DNA from: Prosthecobacter vanneervenii
GTDB taxonomy: Bacteria > Verrucomicrobiota > Verrucomicrobiia > Verrucomicrobiales > Verrucomicrobiaceae
Reading direction: 5' to 3'
NCBI RefSeq assembly: GCF_014203095.1
Contig: NZ_JACHIG010000007.1
Span: forward strand, 1-64,000
Length of the DNA stretch: 64,000 bases
Of the stretch, positions 44,610-54,133 are shown piece after piece. Position numbers and translations under genes: made by a program. The notes below the pieces were generated by a model. That model was not told the DNA's origin. It did not search any database and saw only the letters and a program-made list of their open reading frames with translations. Within the stretch, counting starts at the first letter, position 1, and each line of letters opens with the position of its first letter.

Positions 44610-46256
44610 TTAGAAGTTCACCTGCGCCTGGATGCCGACGTAGTCATAATTCACATTGCTGTAGGGAGCCAGGTTGGTGTTGGTGCGCATGCCGTGCATG
44701 TACATTGCCGTGAGTTCCAGTTCCGGGTAGGGGATGAAGCGGAAACCAAAGCCCACTTCGTTGACCTTGTCCTTGGGAGCGTTGACGGCAAATTTACGTC
44801 CGCCATTGTAGGTCTGCCAGCGGGCGAAAGGAATGAGTTCCTTCTGGTTGGCAAACACGTGACGGTAATTCGCCTGCACATAGCCACCACTCAGACTGGA
44901 AGAGGTAATGGTGCGCATGTCATTGGAAAGCTGAGGTCCTTTACCCCAGTTCCATTCCGTTTCGATGCCAAAAGGCTGTGGGTATAAGATGGCGGAAATA
45001 CCGACACGTGCATCGGTGAAACCGCGGTTGCCTCCGTTGCCATTGGCGGGAGTGCCCACGCCAGGGATGGGTGCCGTGGTGGTGTTGAATTTCCCAGCGT
45101 AGCCCTGAATGCCGAGCTCGAGAAACTGACCGTTTTCGAACTCGAAGGGATAGGTGGCACGGGCCACCCAGTGCGGCTGTCCATTCGTATCGGGCTTGTT
45201 GATGCCCTGGCCAGCAAAAGCACCAAAGGCGATCATGCCATAGTCACCCGATCCGCGCAGCCCCATCTTGACGAGGTTTTTGAAACGTTCGCGGATCTCA
45301 TAAGGGGCATACATGTAGTAAACGCCGAAGTCACGCTCGCCTTCAATAGCTGTGCTGATGGCTTCAGGGCGCTCCAAGGCGAGTCGATTCTGGGAGGATT
45401 GCAAGATGGCATGGCCATAAGGAACTTTGGACAGACCCATGCGGACGCGATGTTCACGAGCAGGGTCGAGGGAAACATCGGCGTAATAGTCGCGCGCCTG
45501 CACACCGCCATTACCATTGACGCCGCCAAACAAGTCTGCCTGGAAATAAAGATAGACGTGGTTGGTCAGGTCGCCGCTAAAGGCCAGACGGCCGCGGCGG
45601 ATGCCGATGCTCGACTGGTCATTGGCGAACGCGTCATTCTGAACATGCAGCGGGCCTCCGTCTTCGCGCATGACGGAATCCGCACGCACCTGGAGGTAGC
45701 CCTTCATTTTCAGGCGTTCATACCACTTGTCGGCCAGCAAGGTGTCGAGCTCTGCTGCAGACATGGTGGAGGGGGAGGTGTTGTCGGTGATTTTGGAGAT
45801 GTCCTCGATCTGGCCGCGGGTGGTGGAGATGGCGCTTTCCAGATTGCCCACCTTGCTCTCCGTCTGTGCCAGGCGCTTGTCCAGCGAGGCTGCATTCGTG
45901 GTCTGACCGAGGGCGTTTTCCAGGTGGCCGACCTTGCTTTCAGTGGCGGCCAGTCGTTTTTCCAACGCTGTGGTGCTGGCCGGCTGGGCCGCTCCAGCTG
46001 CGGCAGGAGTGCTCGTGGTCGCAGGTGCGGCGGCTACAGCTGCAGCCACGGCTTTGTCTCTTTCCTTGTCTTCTTCACGGGAGGCAGCCACCAGCATATC
46101 ATACTCTTCCTGACTCAGTGTGCCCTTCGCCTTCATGAGGAGAAAGAGCTTTTCCATGGCCGGACCGGCCATGACGGGCATCTGTGGCGGCAGAGCGAGG
46201 ATGGCAGCCGCCAAGGCGGCCAAGGTGTGGGAGAGGCGGGAACGTATGATGCGCAT
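44610..46256 (-). CDS. Phosphate-selective porin (OprP/OprO-like)
   Basis: A 548-residue outer-membrane protein. The N-terminal signal (SHTLAALAAAILALPPQMPVMA) and a periplasmic coiled coil (about 45-150, with KLTATESKVGHLENAL-like heptads) precede a beta-barrel domain of the phosphate-selective porin family. The barrel has GRLAFSGDLTNHVYLYFQADL, VRMGLSKVPYGHAILQSS and a C-terminal Phe (QAQVNF). It is divergent from pstS, which fits phosphate uptake across the outer membrane. Two palindromes between them probably control both directions. Confidence 0.85.
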   Translation of the reverse strand: MRIIRSRLSHTLAALAAAILALPPQMPVMAGPAMEKLFLLMKAKGTLSQEEYDMLVAASREEDKERDKAVAAAVAAAPATTSTPAAAGAAQPASTTALEKRLAATESKVGHLENALGQTTNAASLDKRLAQTESKVGNLESAISTTRGQIEDISKITDNTSPSTMSAAELDTLLADKWYERLKMKGYLQVRADSVMREDGGPLHVQNDAFANDQSSIGIRRGRLAFSGDLTNHVYLYFQADLFGGVNGNGGVQARDYYADVSLDPAREHRVRMGLSKVPYGHAILQSSQNRLALERPEAISTAIEGERDFGVYYMYAPYEIRERFKNLVKMGLRGSGDYGMIAFGAFAGQGINKPDTNGQPHWVARATYPFEFENGQFLELGIQGYAGKFNTTTAPIPGVGTPANGNGGNRGFTDARVGISAILYPQPFGIETEWNWGKGPQLSNDMRTITSSSLSGGYVQANYRHVFANQKELIPFARWQTYNGGRKFAVNAPKDKVNEVGFGFRFIPYPELELTAMYMHGMRTNTNLAPYSNVNYDYVGIQAQVNF

Positions 46257-46362
46257 GTGCGGGTGTTCAGGTGAGTTAAAAACAGGCGCCTCCGGGAAAA
46301 TGGCTTCCCTCGGGCAGCAAAGTCACATGCCTGTAACCAAAGACCCCTTCCAGATTCTTAAT

Positions 46363-46459
46363 GTGACGCTTTCGTCACTAATTGCAGGTTATTCACATTC
46401 AAAAGGTGCTTGAGCTGGCGTTTCGAGCTCTATAGCCTGTTTGTGACGGTTTCGTCACA
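46363..46459. promoter_or_regulatory. Two matching palindromic operators between porin and pstS
   Basis: Site 1 (46363-46378) is GTGACG-CTTT-CGTCAC. Site 2 (46442-46459) is TGTGACG-GTTT-CGTCACA. Arms are identical and centres are 80 bp apart. Site 2 is about 105 bases before the pstS start, and site 1 is 107 bases before the porin start. The paired placement suggests one regulator acting on both divergent promoters. They do not match the E. coli Pho box (two CTGTCAT direct repeats), and the 8-base spacing differs from CRP. Confidence 0.72.
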
Positions 46460-46563
46460 GTCTGAATTTTGACCACCCGCCCCCTGGCATCAATATCCGC
46501 GCCGTCCGCATTCTTATGCGCGGCAGTTACGCCAACCGCTCTGTTTCAACACCCCTCTTATCT

Positions 46564-47379
46564 ATGAAGATCGCCCTCCTCACCCTTGCCACCACCTTTG
46601 CTGCGGCGCTTTCGCTCCAGGCCCAGACCACTCTGCGCATCCGTGGCTCGGACACCCTTGGCGCCAAGCTGGTGCCCCAGCTGGCTGAAGCCTTCAAAAA
46701 GCAGGGCGGCAAGGTCAGCTTTGACATTGCTGCCGAAGGCTCCTCCACCGCCTTTACCAACCTCGCCTCCGGCACCGCCGAGATCGGCATGTCCAGCCGC
46801 AAGGTCAAGGCCGACGAGCGTACCCTCTGCCGCAGCAAGGGCGTGTCCATCGTCGAATTCGAAGTCGCCTGGGACATGATCTCCGTGGTGGTGAACAAGA
46901 ACAACCCCGTTTCCGACCTCTCCAAGAAGCAGCTGCTGCAGATCTTCGCTGGCGACATCAAGGACTGGAGCGAAGTCGGCGGCACCCCCGGCCCAATCTC
47001 CGTCTACACGCGTAATACCTCCTCCGGTACCTACAAAGACTTCATCGGTCTGGCCATGAAGGGCCGTGAATATGGCAAAAACAGCCAGAAAATGGCTGGC
47101 AACGAGCAGATCGCCGCTGAAGTGGGCTCCAACCCGAACGGCATCGGCTACGTCGGCTACGCTTATTCCGGTGCCAAGGGCCTCAAGGTCGTCTCCATTG
47201 CCGGCTCCTTGCCCAACCCCGCTGCCGTGAAATCCTACCCACTCTCCCGCCCCACCTTCCTCTACACCAGCGGCGAACCTGCCGGCACGACCAAGGAATT
47301 TATCGATTTCTGCCTCAGCCCCGCCGGCGACGCCATTGTCAGCAAGGCTGGCTTCGTGCCGCTTAGCATTGCAAAGTAA
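46564..47379 (+). CDS. pstS: Phosphate ABC transporter substrate-binding protein
   Basis: A 271-residue periplasmic protein from the ATG at 46564 (signal MKIALLTLATTFAAALSLQA). The PstS-like motifs are visible: TTLRIRGSDTLGAKLVPQLAEAF, FDIAAEGSSTAFTNLASGTAEIGMSSR and VYTRNTSSGTYKDFI, which supply the phosphate-binding Ser/Thr/Arg. It is shorter than E. coli PstS and is of the PstS/SphX-like type. It is the first gene of pstSCAB1B2. Confidence 0.94.
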   Translation: MKIALLTLATTFAAALSLQAQTTLRIRGSDTLGAKLVPQLAEAFKKQGGKVSFDIAAEGSSTAFTNLASGTAEIGMSSRKVKADERTLCRSKGVSIVEFEVAWDMISVVVNKNNPVSDLSKKQLLQIFAGDIKDWSEVGGTPGPISVYTRNTSSGTYKDFIGLAMKGREYGKNSQKMAGNEQIAAEVGSNPNGIGYVGYAYSGAKGLKVVSIAGSLPNPAAVKSYPLSRPTFLYTSGEPAGTTKEFIDFCLSPAGDAIVSKAGFVPLSIAK

Positions 47380-47473
47380 CTGTTGATTGACCGAATCGCT
47401 TGTCCGGCGGAAGAGAAAAAGTCTCGCCGCCGGATTTTGCTTTCTGACCCGGCCGCCCAATCTTACCGCCCGC

Positions 47474-49414
47474 ATGAACAGCCTCCAGACGCCGCCCAGC
47501 AGACCGCCGCTGCGTAGCGTACTGCTCCGGAGTCGCAAGCACACGATTCTCGGCCTCGATCCTCAGAAACTGATCAAATACTTCTTCGGCAGCAATGCCA
47601 GCGTGGCCATCATCGTGCTGGTCCTGATCATGGTCTTCCTCATGCGGGAGGGCATCGACTTTCTGCCCACCTACCAGCGCGAGCTGCAGACCTACCGCCG
47701 GGCCGGGCTGGAGTTTTGCGACATCATCGACCAGCCGCTGCAGCGCAACCAGGCGCTCTCCAGCAGCCTGCGCCAGGCCCTGAGCGCATCGCTGGAAACC
47801 CTCAGCAAGACCGCCCGTGACCGGCGCGATGCCGCCTTCCTCCTCAAGCGGCAGGTCGAGGATAAAACGGCCCGCCCGCGTGAGTCGCTGACGCAGGCTC
47901 TGGAAAAAACTCCTCCTCCTGCGGCAGACCAGATCGAGGTGCTGCGCCGTGAGCTGAAAGAGGCCTCCACTGCAGCCGCCAAGTCACTGGCCTACCCCGA
48001 TCTTTTCACCGCCGCAGAGCGTGAGCAACTGAAGAGCGAATTTGCCACCCTCACTCCGGAAAGCACCGACATGCCACCTCTGCTCCAGTCCCTCTCGACG
48101 GAGTTCAGCACCAAGGATCGTGAGGCGCGCAGCAAATTTGCCGCCCTCGTCACCGCCCAGGAAGAGTTTGAAGAATCCGCCGAGCCGCTCCAGGAAGTGT
48201 TGGACGAGCTCAAGGCCAAAGCCTTGGAAACCAAGGAAAAGGCGGTGGAGTTTGAAGCACTGGAAAACAACCGCCAGCGCCTGCTGGAAGCCGCCGCCAA
48301 GGAAACAGACGCCGATGAAAAAGCCAGCCTGACCAAGGAGGCGGAGGCGTCGGTGGCCGAACCCGTGAATCTGGCGGAGAGCACCAAGGAAATCACTGAC
48401 CGCACCGCCGAGCTACGGGAGCAGGTGGAGAAATATGCCGCCGTCGTGGAGAAAGCGGCCGCCGCTCTGCCCAAGGAAGCCGGCACTGAGGCCGCACTCA
48501 GGCTCATCAATGAAGTGCGTGCTGACATGCCCGCCCATGCCCGTGAAATGCGTGCCGCCGCCGCACGTCTGGAAGGCTGGCACTGGGACAAGCCCGTCTC
48601 CATCTTCAGCGTCATCGGCGCCTTCTTCTTTGGCACCCAGTGGCTGACCAACAGCTCCTGGCAGGACTTCTTCGGCTTCGTGCCTCTCCTCTCGGGCTCG
48701 CTTGTCATCGCCGCCATCGCCATCATCATCGCCACACCGGTCAGCGTGGTGGCCGCCATCTATACCAACCAGTTTGCCAGCGACCGGGAGAAGGAGATCA
48801 TCAAACCCATCATCGAGTTCATCCAGGCCATCCCGTCTGTCGTGCTCGGCTTCATCGGCATCTCGCTGCTGGGGAATCTGATCAAGGACGTCAGTGAGTG
48901 GAGCTGGCTGCAATGGGTGCCCGGCTTCCCCATCCAGGAGCGTCTCAACATGTTCAATGCGGGCTGCCTGCTCGCCTTCATGGCCGTGCCCACCATGTTC
49001 AGTCTTTCCGAGGACGCGCTCAACAACGTGCCTCGTGCTTATATCGATGCCTCGGACGCCCTCGGCGCCACCAAGCTGCAGACCGTGTTCCGTGTCATCG
49101 TCCCCGCTGGCATCTCCGGCATCCTCTCGGCCATCCTGCTGGGCCTCGGCCGCGTGGTGGGTGAGACGATGGTCGTGCTGCTCGTTGCCGGAAACCGCAT
49201 CGCCATTCCCGATTTCAGCGCGGGTCCCGGTGTCATCTTCCATCCGGCGCATACGCTCACCGGCATCATCGCACAGGAGCTTGGCGAGGTGTCTCGCGGC
49301 AGTTCGCACTGGCAGGCGCTCTTCATGGTCGGCATCGTGCTCTTTGCCATCTCTCTGCTGGTCAACTGGTGCGCCCGCGCTGTGGCCCGCCGCTTTGAAC
49401 CCCACAAGGCATGA
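47474..49414 (+). CDS. pstC: Phosphate permease PstC with large coiled-coil insertion
   Basis: A 646-residue protein from the ATG at 47474. The first transmembrane helix (about 42-58) is followed by about 300 residues of highly charged coiled coil (about 65-365, Glu/Lys/Ala/Leu-rich). The normal PstC permease core then resumes (GFVPLLSGSLVIAAIAIIIATPVSVVAAIY). The EAA-type loop YIDASDALGATKLQTVFRVIVP is present. Typical PstC is about 300 residues, so the insertion doubles the protein. The insertion lies on the periplasmic side if the first helix is oriented normally. Confidence 0.9.
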   Translation: MNSLQTPPSRPPLRSVLLRSRKHTILGLDPQKLIKYFFGSNASVAIIVLVLIMVFLMREGIDFLPTYQRELQTYRRAGLEFCDIIDQPLQRNQALSSSLRQALSASLETLSKTARDRRDAAFLLKRQVEDKTARPRESLTQALEKTPPPAADQIEVLRRELKEASTAAAKSLAYPDLFTAAEREQLKSEFATLTPESTDMPPLLQSLSTEFSTKDREARSKFAALVTAQEEFEESAEPLQEVLDELKAKALETKEKAVEFEALENNRQRLLEAAAKETDADEKASLTKEAEASVAEPVNLAESTKEITDRTAELREQVEKYAAVVEKAAAALPKEAGTEAALRLINEVRADMPAHAREMRAAAARLEGWHWDKPVSIFSVIGAFFFGTQWLTNSSWQDFFGFVPLLSGSLVIAAIAIIIATPVSVVAAIYTNQFASDREKEIIKPIIEFIQAIPSVVLGFIGISLLGNLIKDVSEWSWLQWVPGFPIQERLNMFNAGCLLAFMAVPTMFSLSEDALNNVPRAYIDASDALGATKLQTVFRVIVPAGISGILSAILLGLGRVVGETMVVLLVAGNRIAIPDFSAGPGVIFHPAHTLTGIIAQELGEVSRGSSHWQALFMVGIVLFAISLLVNWCARAVARRFEPHKA

Positions 49415-50592
49415 CCCCATCTCCCTCCAACGACAATCCCTTCGCCGGAGACAATTCCGGCATCCAGAAGCGCGAGACCGCCGCGCGCTGGGCTCTGCGC
49501 GCAGGCAGCTACATCGTGGTGCTGATCACGCTGGCCATCATGCTGCACATCTTCATCAAAGGTGCGCCTGTGGCCTTCCAGTCCAAGTGGCCGTTTGTGA
49601 ACACCAAGTTCCTTACTGAGCTGCCCGCCACCCTGCACGTGATCGAAGACCAGCAGGGGAACCACATCGAGACGGATGTGAACGGCGCCGACGCCATCAA
49701 GAAGCAGCTGGGAGACAACTTCCGTGCGGAGAAAACCATCTCCTACTCCGGCGGCGGCATCCTGGGACCCATCATCGGCACGGCGCTGCTCGTGATCGTC
49801 AGCGTGGGTGTAGCGCTCTTCCTTGGCGTGGCCTGCGCCATCTATCTCAGCGAGTACGCCAAGCATGGCAAATTCCTCGAAACCGTGCGCCTCGCCATCC
49901 TGAACCTCGCCGGTGTGCCCTCGGTGGTGTTTGGCCTCTTTGGCCTTGGGGCCTTCGTTTTGACTGCGCCCAAGTTTGTGGACATGCCCGCAGAGCGTTC
50001 CGTGCTGGCCATCCCGCTCGGTTTCACCACGCTCAGCTTTGAGGGCTGGGACACCTGCGTGCTCTCTGGCGGCTTCACCCTAGCCTTCGTCATTCTGCCG
50101 GTCATCATCACCGCCAGCGAGCAGTGCCTCCAGGCCGTGCCGCAGGGCTTCCGTGAAACGAGCATGGCGCTTGGAGCCACGCGCTGGCAGACCATCCGCT
50201 ACAGCGTGCTACCCTTTGCCACTCCTGGCATCCTCACCTCCAGCATTCTCGGCATCGCCCGTGCCGCAGGCGAGACCGCCCCCATCATGTTCACCGCCGC
50301 GCTGGCCTTCAAGGACAAGCTGCCCTGGCAGAAGGACATGCCGCCGCTCCCGGCAGATGCGTCCATCTTTGCCCACTGGGAGCAGAGCGTGGCCCGCTTC
50401 CTTGGCATCTTTACCGAGTCCGTGCAGGCCCTGCCCTACCACATCTACACCCTGGCCGCCAAGATCCCGCAGAACGAGTACGCCGAGCGTGCGCAGTATG
50501 GCTCGGTCTTTGTTTTCCTCGTGCTGGTTGCTTCCCTGGCTGCCAGCTCCGTGATGCTGCGCAAACGGCTGCGCGCCAAGTACCGCTGGTAA
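49411..50592 (+). CDS. pstA: Phosphate permease PstA
   Basis: A 393-residue permease. Its start overlaps the pstC stop by ATGA. It has about six helices and an EAA-type loop ([28 protein letters not shown]). An extra periplasmic-side loop of about 60 residues (about 58-115, [21 protein letters not shown]) follows the first helix and parallels the larger insertion in PstC. Length exceeds the usual 290-300 residues. Confidence 0.93.
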   Translation: MTPSPSNDNPFAGDNSGIQKRETAARWALRAGSYIVVLITLAIMLHIFIKGAPVAFQSKWPFVNTKFLTELPATLHVIEDQQGNHIETDVNGADAIKKQLGDNFRAEKTISYSGGGILGPIIGTALLVIVSVGVALFLGVACAIYLSEYAKHGKFLETVRLAILNLAGVPSVVFGLFGLGAFVLTAPKFVDMPAERSVLAIPLGFTTLSFEGWDTCVLSGGFTLAFVILPVIITASEQCLQAVPQGFRETSMALGATRWQTIRYSVLPFATPGILTSSILGIARAAGETAPIMFTAALAFKDKLPWQKDMPPLPADASIFAHWEQSVARFLGIFTESVQALPYHIYTLAAKIPQNEYAERAQYGSVFVFLVLVASLAASSVMLRKRLRAKYRW

Positions 50593-51395
50593 TGACCGCC
50601 CCTCTCATGACCCCCGCCGCCGCTTCCCAGTCCAGCCCGCCGCCTGTCGTGCAGGTGCGCGACATGGATTTCTCGTATGGGACCAGCGTGGCGCTGCACG
50701 ACATCAATCTCTCGGTGGAGTACCACCGCGTCACCGCGCTCATCGGCCCCTCTGGCTGCGGCAAGAGCACGCTCCTGCGCTGCATCAACCGCATGAACGA
50801 CCGCGTCACCGGTGCTCGTGTGACGAAGGGGGAAGTCCTCGTCAAAGGCAAGAACATCCACGACGCCGATGTGGACCTCACGCAGCTGCGCAAGCAGGTG
50901 GGCATGGTCTTCCAAAAGTCGAACCCTTTTCCCAAGAGCATCTACGAAAACGTGGCCTACGGCCTGCGCATTCACGGCGAGAAAAACAAAAGCGTGCTCG
51001 ACGAGGCTGTGGAGCGTTCGCTGACGCACGCGGCACTTTGGGAGGAGCTCAAAGACCGCCTGCATGCCAACGCGCTGGCCCTTTCAGGCGGCCAGCAGCA
51101 GCGCCTCTGCATCGCACGGGCCATCGCCACAGTGCCGGACGTGCTGCTCATGGACGAGCCCTGCTCCGCACTGGATCCCATCTCCACGCTGAAAATCGAG
51201 GAGCTGATGCACCAGCTGGCTAAGGAGTTTACCGTCGTCATCGTCACTCACAACATGCAGCAGGCTGTGCGCGTCTCGGATTACACCGCCTTCCTGCACC
51301 TGGGCAAGCTCGTGGAGTTTGCCCCCACCGAAGAACTTTTCACCAATCCGCGCGAACGGCTCACCGAGTCCTACCTGCGTGGTACTTTCAGTTGA
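50592..51395 (+). CDS. pstB: Phosphate transporter ATP-binding protein PstB, first copy
   Basis: A 267-residue ABC ATPase. Walker A is [13 protein letters not shown], followed by Q-loop [11 protein letters not shown], signature [14 protein letters not shown] and Walker [15 protein letters not shown]. The Q-loop FPKSIYENV is the PstB hallmark. Its ATG overlaps the pstA stop (TAATG). A later ATG at 50607 is possible. It powers phosphate uptake. Confidence 0.95.
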   Translation: MTAPLMTPAAASQSSPPPVVQVRDMDFSYGTSVALHDINLSVEYHRVTALIGPSGCGKSTLLRCINRMNDRVTGARVTKGEVLVKGKNIHDADVDLTQLRKQVGMVFQKSNPFPKSIYENVAYGLRIHGEKNKSVLDEAVERSLTHAALWEELKDRLHANALALSGGQQQRLCIARAIATVPDVLLMDEPCSALDPISTLKIEELMHQLAKEFTVVIVTHNMQQAVRVSDYTAFLHLGKLVEFAPTEELFTNPRERLTESYLRGTFS

Positions 51396-51398
51396 GAA

Positions 51399-52187
51399 AT
51401 GGCCGCCGAAACTCCAGCTCCCGCCGACACAGAGCCGCTCATCCAGGTGGAGAAGTTCAACTATGCGTATGGCGACAACCAGGTGCTCTTTGATGTGGAC
51501 CTGAACATGCGCAGCGAAGACGTGACCGCCCTCATCGGCCCTTCCGGTTGCGGCAAGAGCACGCTGCTCCGCTCCATCAATCGCATCAACGATCTCGTGG
51601 ACTCCGCACGCGTCGTCAGCGGCAAGATCAAGATCGACGGGATCGACCTCTATGCACCTGAGGTGGACGTCATCAACCTGCGCCGCAACGTGGGGATGGT
51701 CTTCCAGAAGTACAACCCGTTCCCGCGCTCCATCTTTGAAAACGCCGTTTATGGCCTGCGCGTGGCCGGTGTCAAAAACCGCCACGATCTGGAAGAGGCC
51801 GCCGAGCGCAGTCTGCGTGCCGCCGCTCTCTGGGACGAGGTGAAAGACCGCCTGCACGAAGTGGCTACCGGCCTCTCCGGCGGTCAGCAGCAGCGCCTGT
51901 GCATCGCCCGCGCCATCGCCCTGCAGCCGCGCATCCTGCTCATGGATGAGCCCTGCGCCGCTCTCGACCCCATCGCCACCGCGCGCATCGAGGAGCTCAT
52001 CCACCAGCTCCGCGGGCAGTACACCTTCATCATCGTCACGCATAACATGGAGCAGGCCAAGCGCATCGCCGACCGCACCGCCTTCTTCTACAAAGGCCGC
52101 CTCATCGAGGAGGACGACACGATGACCATCTTCAATAAGCCGCGTGATCCTCAGACGGAGGCCTACATTACTGGGCGACTGACTTGA
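51399..52187 (+). CDS. pstB: Phosphate transporter ATP-binding protein PstB, second copy
   Basis: A 262-residue paralogue of the preceding gene, three bases downstream. Walker A is [14 protein letters not shown]-loop [18 protein letters not shown], signature [14 protein letters not shown] and Walker [14 protein letters not shown]. The two copies are clearly diverged (about half to two-thirds identical by eye), so this is an old tandem duplication. They could form a heterodimeric PstB pair. Confidence 0.95.
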   Translation: MAAETPAPADTEPLIQVEKFNYAYGDNQVLFDVDLNMRSEDVTALIGPSGCGKSTLLRSINRINDLVDSARVVSGKIKIDGIDLYAPEVDVINLRRNVGMVFQKYNPFPRSIFENAVYGLRVAGVKNRHDLEEAAERSLRAAALWDEVKDRLHEVATGLSGGQQQRLCIARAIALQPRILLMDEPCAALDPIATARIEELIHQLRGQYTFIIVTHNMEQAKRIADRTAFFYKGRLIEEDDTMTIFNKPRDPQTEAYITGRLT

Positions 52188-52266
52188 GGCGGGGAGGAAA
52201 GACCTCATTGGGTTTTCTGCCTTGCTGGCAAAGGCTGTTTGTGGATACGATGATTCCTGATTTCTC

Positions 52267-52938
52267 ATGATCAGGTTTTTCAAGATCCTGCTTCTTCTGC
52301 CCAGTCTCTACCTGGCTTGTTGTGCACTTGGGCTGATCATGGCTCGAGCGCACTCCGGCAGCGACATTCGATTGTCGATGGAGTTTCTGGAAGACTTCCA
52401 AGATGACAAAAACGGCCAAGAATATGCAAAGCTGTTTCAATACTACAAGAGGCGTATGATCCAGACAAGCCATGCGTTTGGCCGGAACTTCGAGAGAAAG
52501 GCCGCCAGCACTGGTCGTGCGGCGGTGGTGCAGTGCATTGTGATGGTTTGTCTGGCTCTGAGAGGGGGCAAGGCTGCGGGTTCCGCCGCCGTGCGGTTTT
52601 GCAGCTTCACATCCCTGGTACTGAGTTTCTACATGGCCTGGTGCGCCTTGGGTCTTTTCAAAATCCGATCACACGCTCAAATCGACATTGAGTCTCCGAT
52701 CCAGAAGCTGGAGGCGTACGGCGGCGACAAAAACAGCCCGGAATATGCGACGCTGCTGCGGGACACCACAAACCTGATGCTCAGGATGCATGATGAACGC
52801 GACTCCGCCTTCGAGGTCTATGCGCTCAAAATAGGTTCCATGGCGGGGCTGCAGTTGATTCTTGCGCTGCTACTGCTGGGAGTGAGACCAGCCGGCATGC
52901 CGGCTCAGAAGAACACGGCCTGCGACCTGTTTATCTGA
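52267..52938 (+). CDS. Membrane protein with internal duplication, unknown function
   Basis: A 223-residue protein made of two similar halves. Each starts with a hydrophobic helix ending in CALGL (LYLACCALGLIMARAHSGSDI; FYMAWCALGLFKIRSHAQIDI). An acidic D(D/G)DKN(G/S)xEYA(K/T)L segment follows, then a second helix near the half end (VVQCIVMVCLAL; GLQLILALLLLGV). A third, frameshifted copy of the same module lies just downstream. No known family. Confidence 0.72.
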   Translation: MIRFFKILLLLPSLYLACCALGLIMARAHSGSDIRLSMEFLEDFQDDKNGQEYAKLFQYYKRRMIQTSHAFGRNFERKAASTGRAAVVQCIVMVCLALRGGKAAGSAAVRFCSFTSLVLSFYMAWCALGLFKIRSHAQIDIESPIQKLEAYGGDKNSPEYATLLRDTTNLMLRMHDERDSAFEVYALKIGSMAGLQLILALLLLGVRPAGMPAQKNTACDLFI

Positions 52939-53022
52939 AAGCGGGAATGGCCCGCAGGCATTGCATCGGAGGTTTGGTCTTGGCGACTGTGGAACTGCTG
53001 GATACGATCGCATTAGTTTCCC

Positions 53023-53357
53023 ATGGCTCGCTTTTTCATCATCGCATCCTTAATACTGAGCATGTACCTAGTTTGGTGCGCTGCACAGGTGGTCCTTGTC
53101 ATGGCTCACTCCGGCAGTGAGATTGTGTTTTCCATGGAGGGGGGCTGGAACGCTACGAAGGAGACAGAAACAGCCCCAAATACGCGAAGCAAGTGAAAAG
53201 CGTCAAGGAGTCGCTGTTGCGATACAATAGCAAGCGTGGCAGCGCCTACGATGATTATGCCATCAAGATTGCATGCGTGGCTGTGTTCCAGTTCTTCGTG
53301 ACACTGGGACTGGCATTTAGGCGGCAGGGAAACGTGCCTACCCCACCCCGAAGTTGA
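53023..53357 (+). pseudogene. Third copy of the two-helix module, frameshifted at a G run
   Basis: The first frame reads MARFFIIASLILSMYLVWCA to MAHSGSEIVFSMEG, parallel to the halves of the upstream gene. After the run of six G at about 53142-53147, homology continues only in another frame (LERYEGDRNSPKYAK, ending VAVFQFFVTLGLAFRRQ). The interval is 335 bases. One added base would give 112 codons and an intact module. Either a slippage mutation, phase variation or a sequencing error. Confidence 0.75.
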
Positions 53358-53389
53358 AAAAAATGTTTCTTGCAGCAATGTGCGGCGTC

Positions 53390-54133
53390 ATGAACCTCCG
53401 CTCCTTTGCTTTGCTCATCCTGTTGGCCACCACCGCCCGTGCGGGTGTGGAGGTGGATCTGGATGCCCTTGGCAAGAGTCTAGGTGGCTGGAACAAGGAG
53501 AAGGGCAAGGCGGCGGAGTACAAGTTTTCCGAGAGTGAATACCGCAGCTACAAGCCTGAGATCTCACGCTCGCCGGACGGCGGTATCTTCATCTCCATGC
53601 GTGTGGACCACGTGCGCGGCATGTTCTCAGCGGATGATCATGCCAGCCTGGAAATGAGCTTCAGCCCGGAGGGAACGCTGCTTTCTGCGCAGGCTTATAT
53701 CTCCATCCAGGAGCGCCGCATCAGCAGCGACATGTTTCGCAGTGCAGGCAAACAGGCGGCTGGCGCTGCGGGTCAGGTGGTCGGCGGCACCGTGGCCCAG
53801 GCCGCCAAGATCGGCAGTGATGTCTTCGGCAGCCTGGCAGGCAAGCTCCTGCGGGAGAACGTCACCGAGCCTGGCCGTGTAGCCTTTCCTGCTGCTCTGA
53901 GGCACAACTACAACATGCTCTATCCCTGTGTGCATGTGGTCAAAGATCCGCTGAAGGCCCTGCCCGTGGAGGAACCCCAGGCTGCGGGTGCCACTGTTGC
54001 CACCACCCCTGTGAAACCTGTCGAACCAGAGCCGGCCAAGAAGACCGCACCCGAAGGCATGATCGAAGTGCGCACCTTTGGCGAGCCGCCAAAGGAAGGC
54101 GGGCAGAAGCCAGCAGAACAGGCCAAGCCATGA
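53390..54133 (+). CDS. Secreted protein of unknown function
   Basis: A 247-residue protein from the ATG at 53390, chosen because it directly opens a clean signal peptide (MNLRSFALLILLATTARAG). A mixed beta-like region is followed by an Ala/Gly-rich amphipathic segment (RSAGKQAAGAAGQVVGGTVAQAAKIGSDVFGSLAGKLL) and a Pro/Glu/Lys-rich tail. No family recognised. Its stop overlaps the coaX start by four bases, so it is coupled to pantothenate kinase expression, with no obvious functional link. Confidence 0.7.
   Translation: MNLRSFALLILLATTARAGVEVDLDALGKSLGGWNKEKGKAAEYKFSESEYRSYKPEISRSPDGGIFISMRVDHVRGMFSADDHASLEMSFSPEGTLLSAQAYISIQERRISSDMFRSAGKQAAGAAGQVVGGTVAQAAKIGSDVFGSLAGKLLRENVTEPGRVAFPAALRHNYNMLYPCVHVVKDPLKALPVEEPQAAGATVATTPVKPVEPEPAKKTAPEGMIEVRTFGEPPKEGGQKPAEQAKP

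Noticed and set aside
46363..46459. Palindromes read as CRP sites or classic Pho boxes
   Set aside because: CRP needs TGTGA-N6-TCACA but the spacing here is 8. PhoB sites are 7-bp direct repeats of CTGTCAT type, which are not present.
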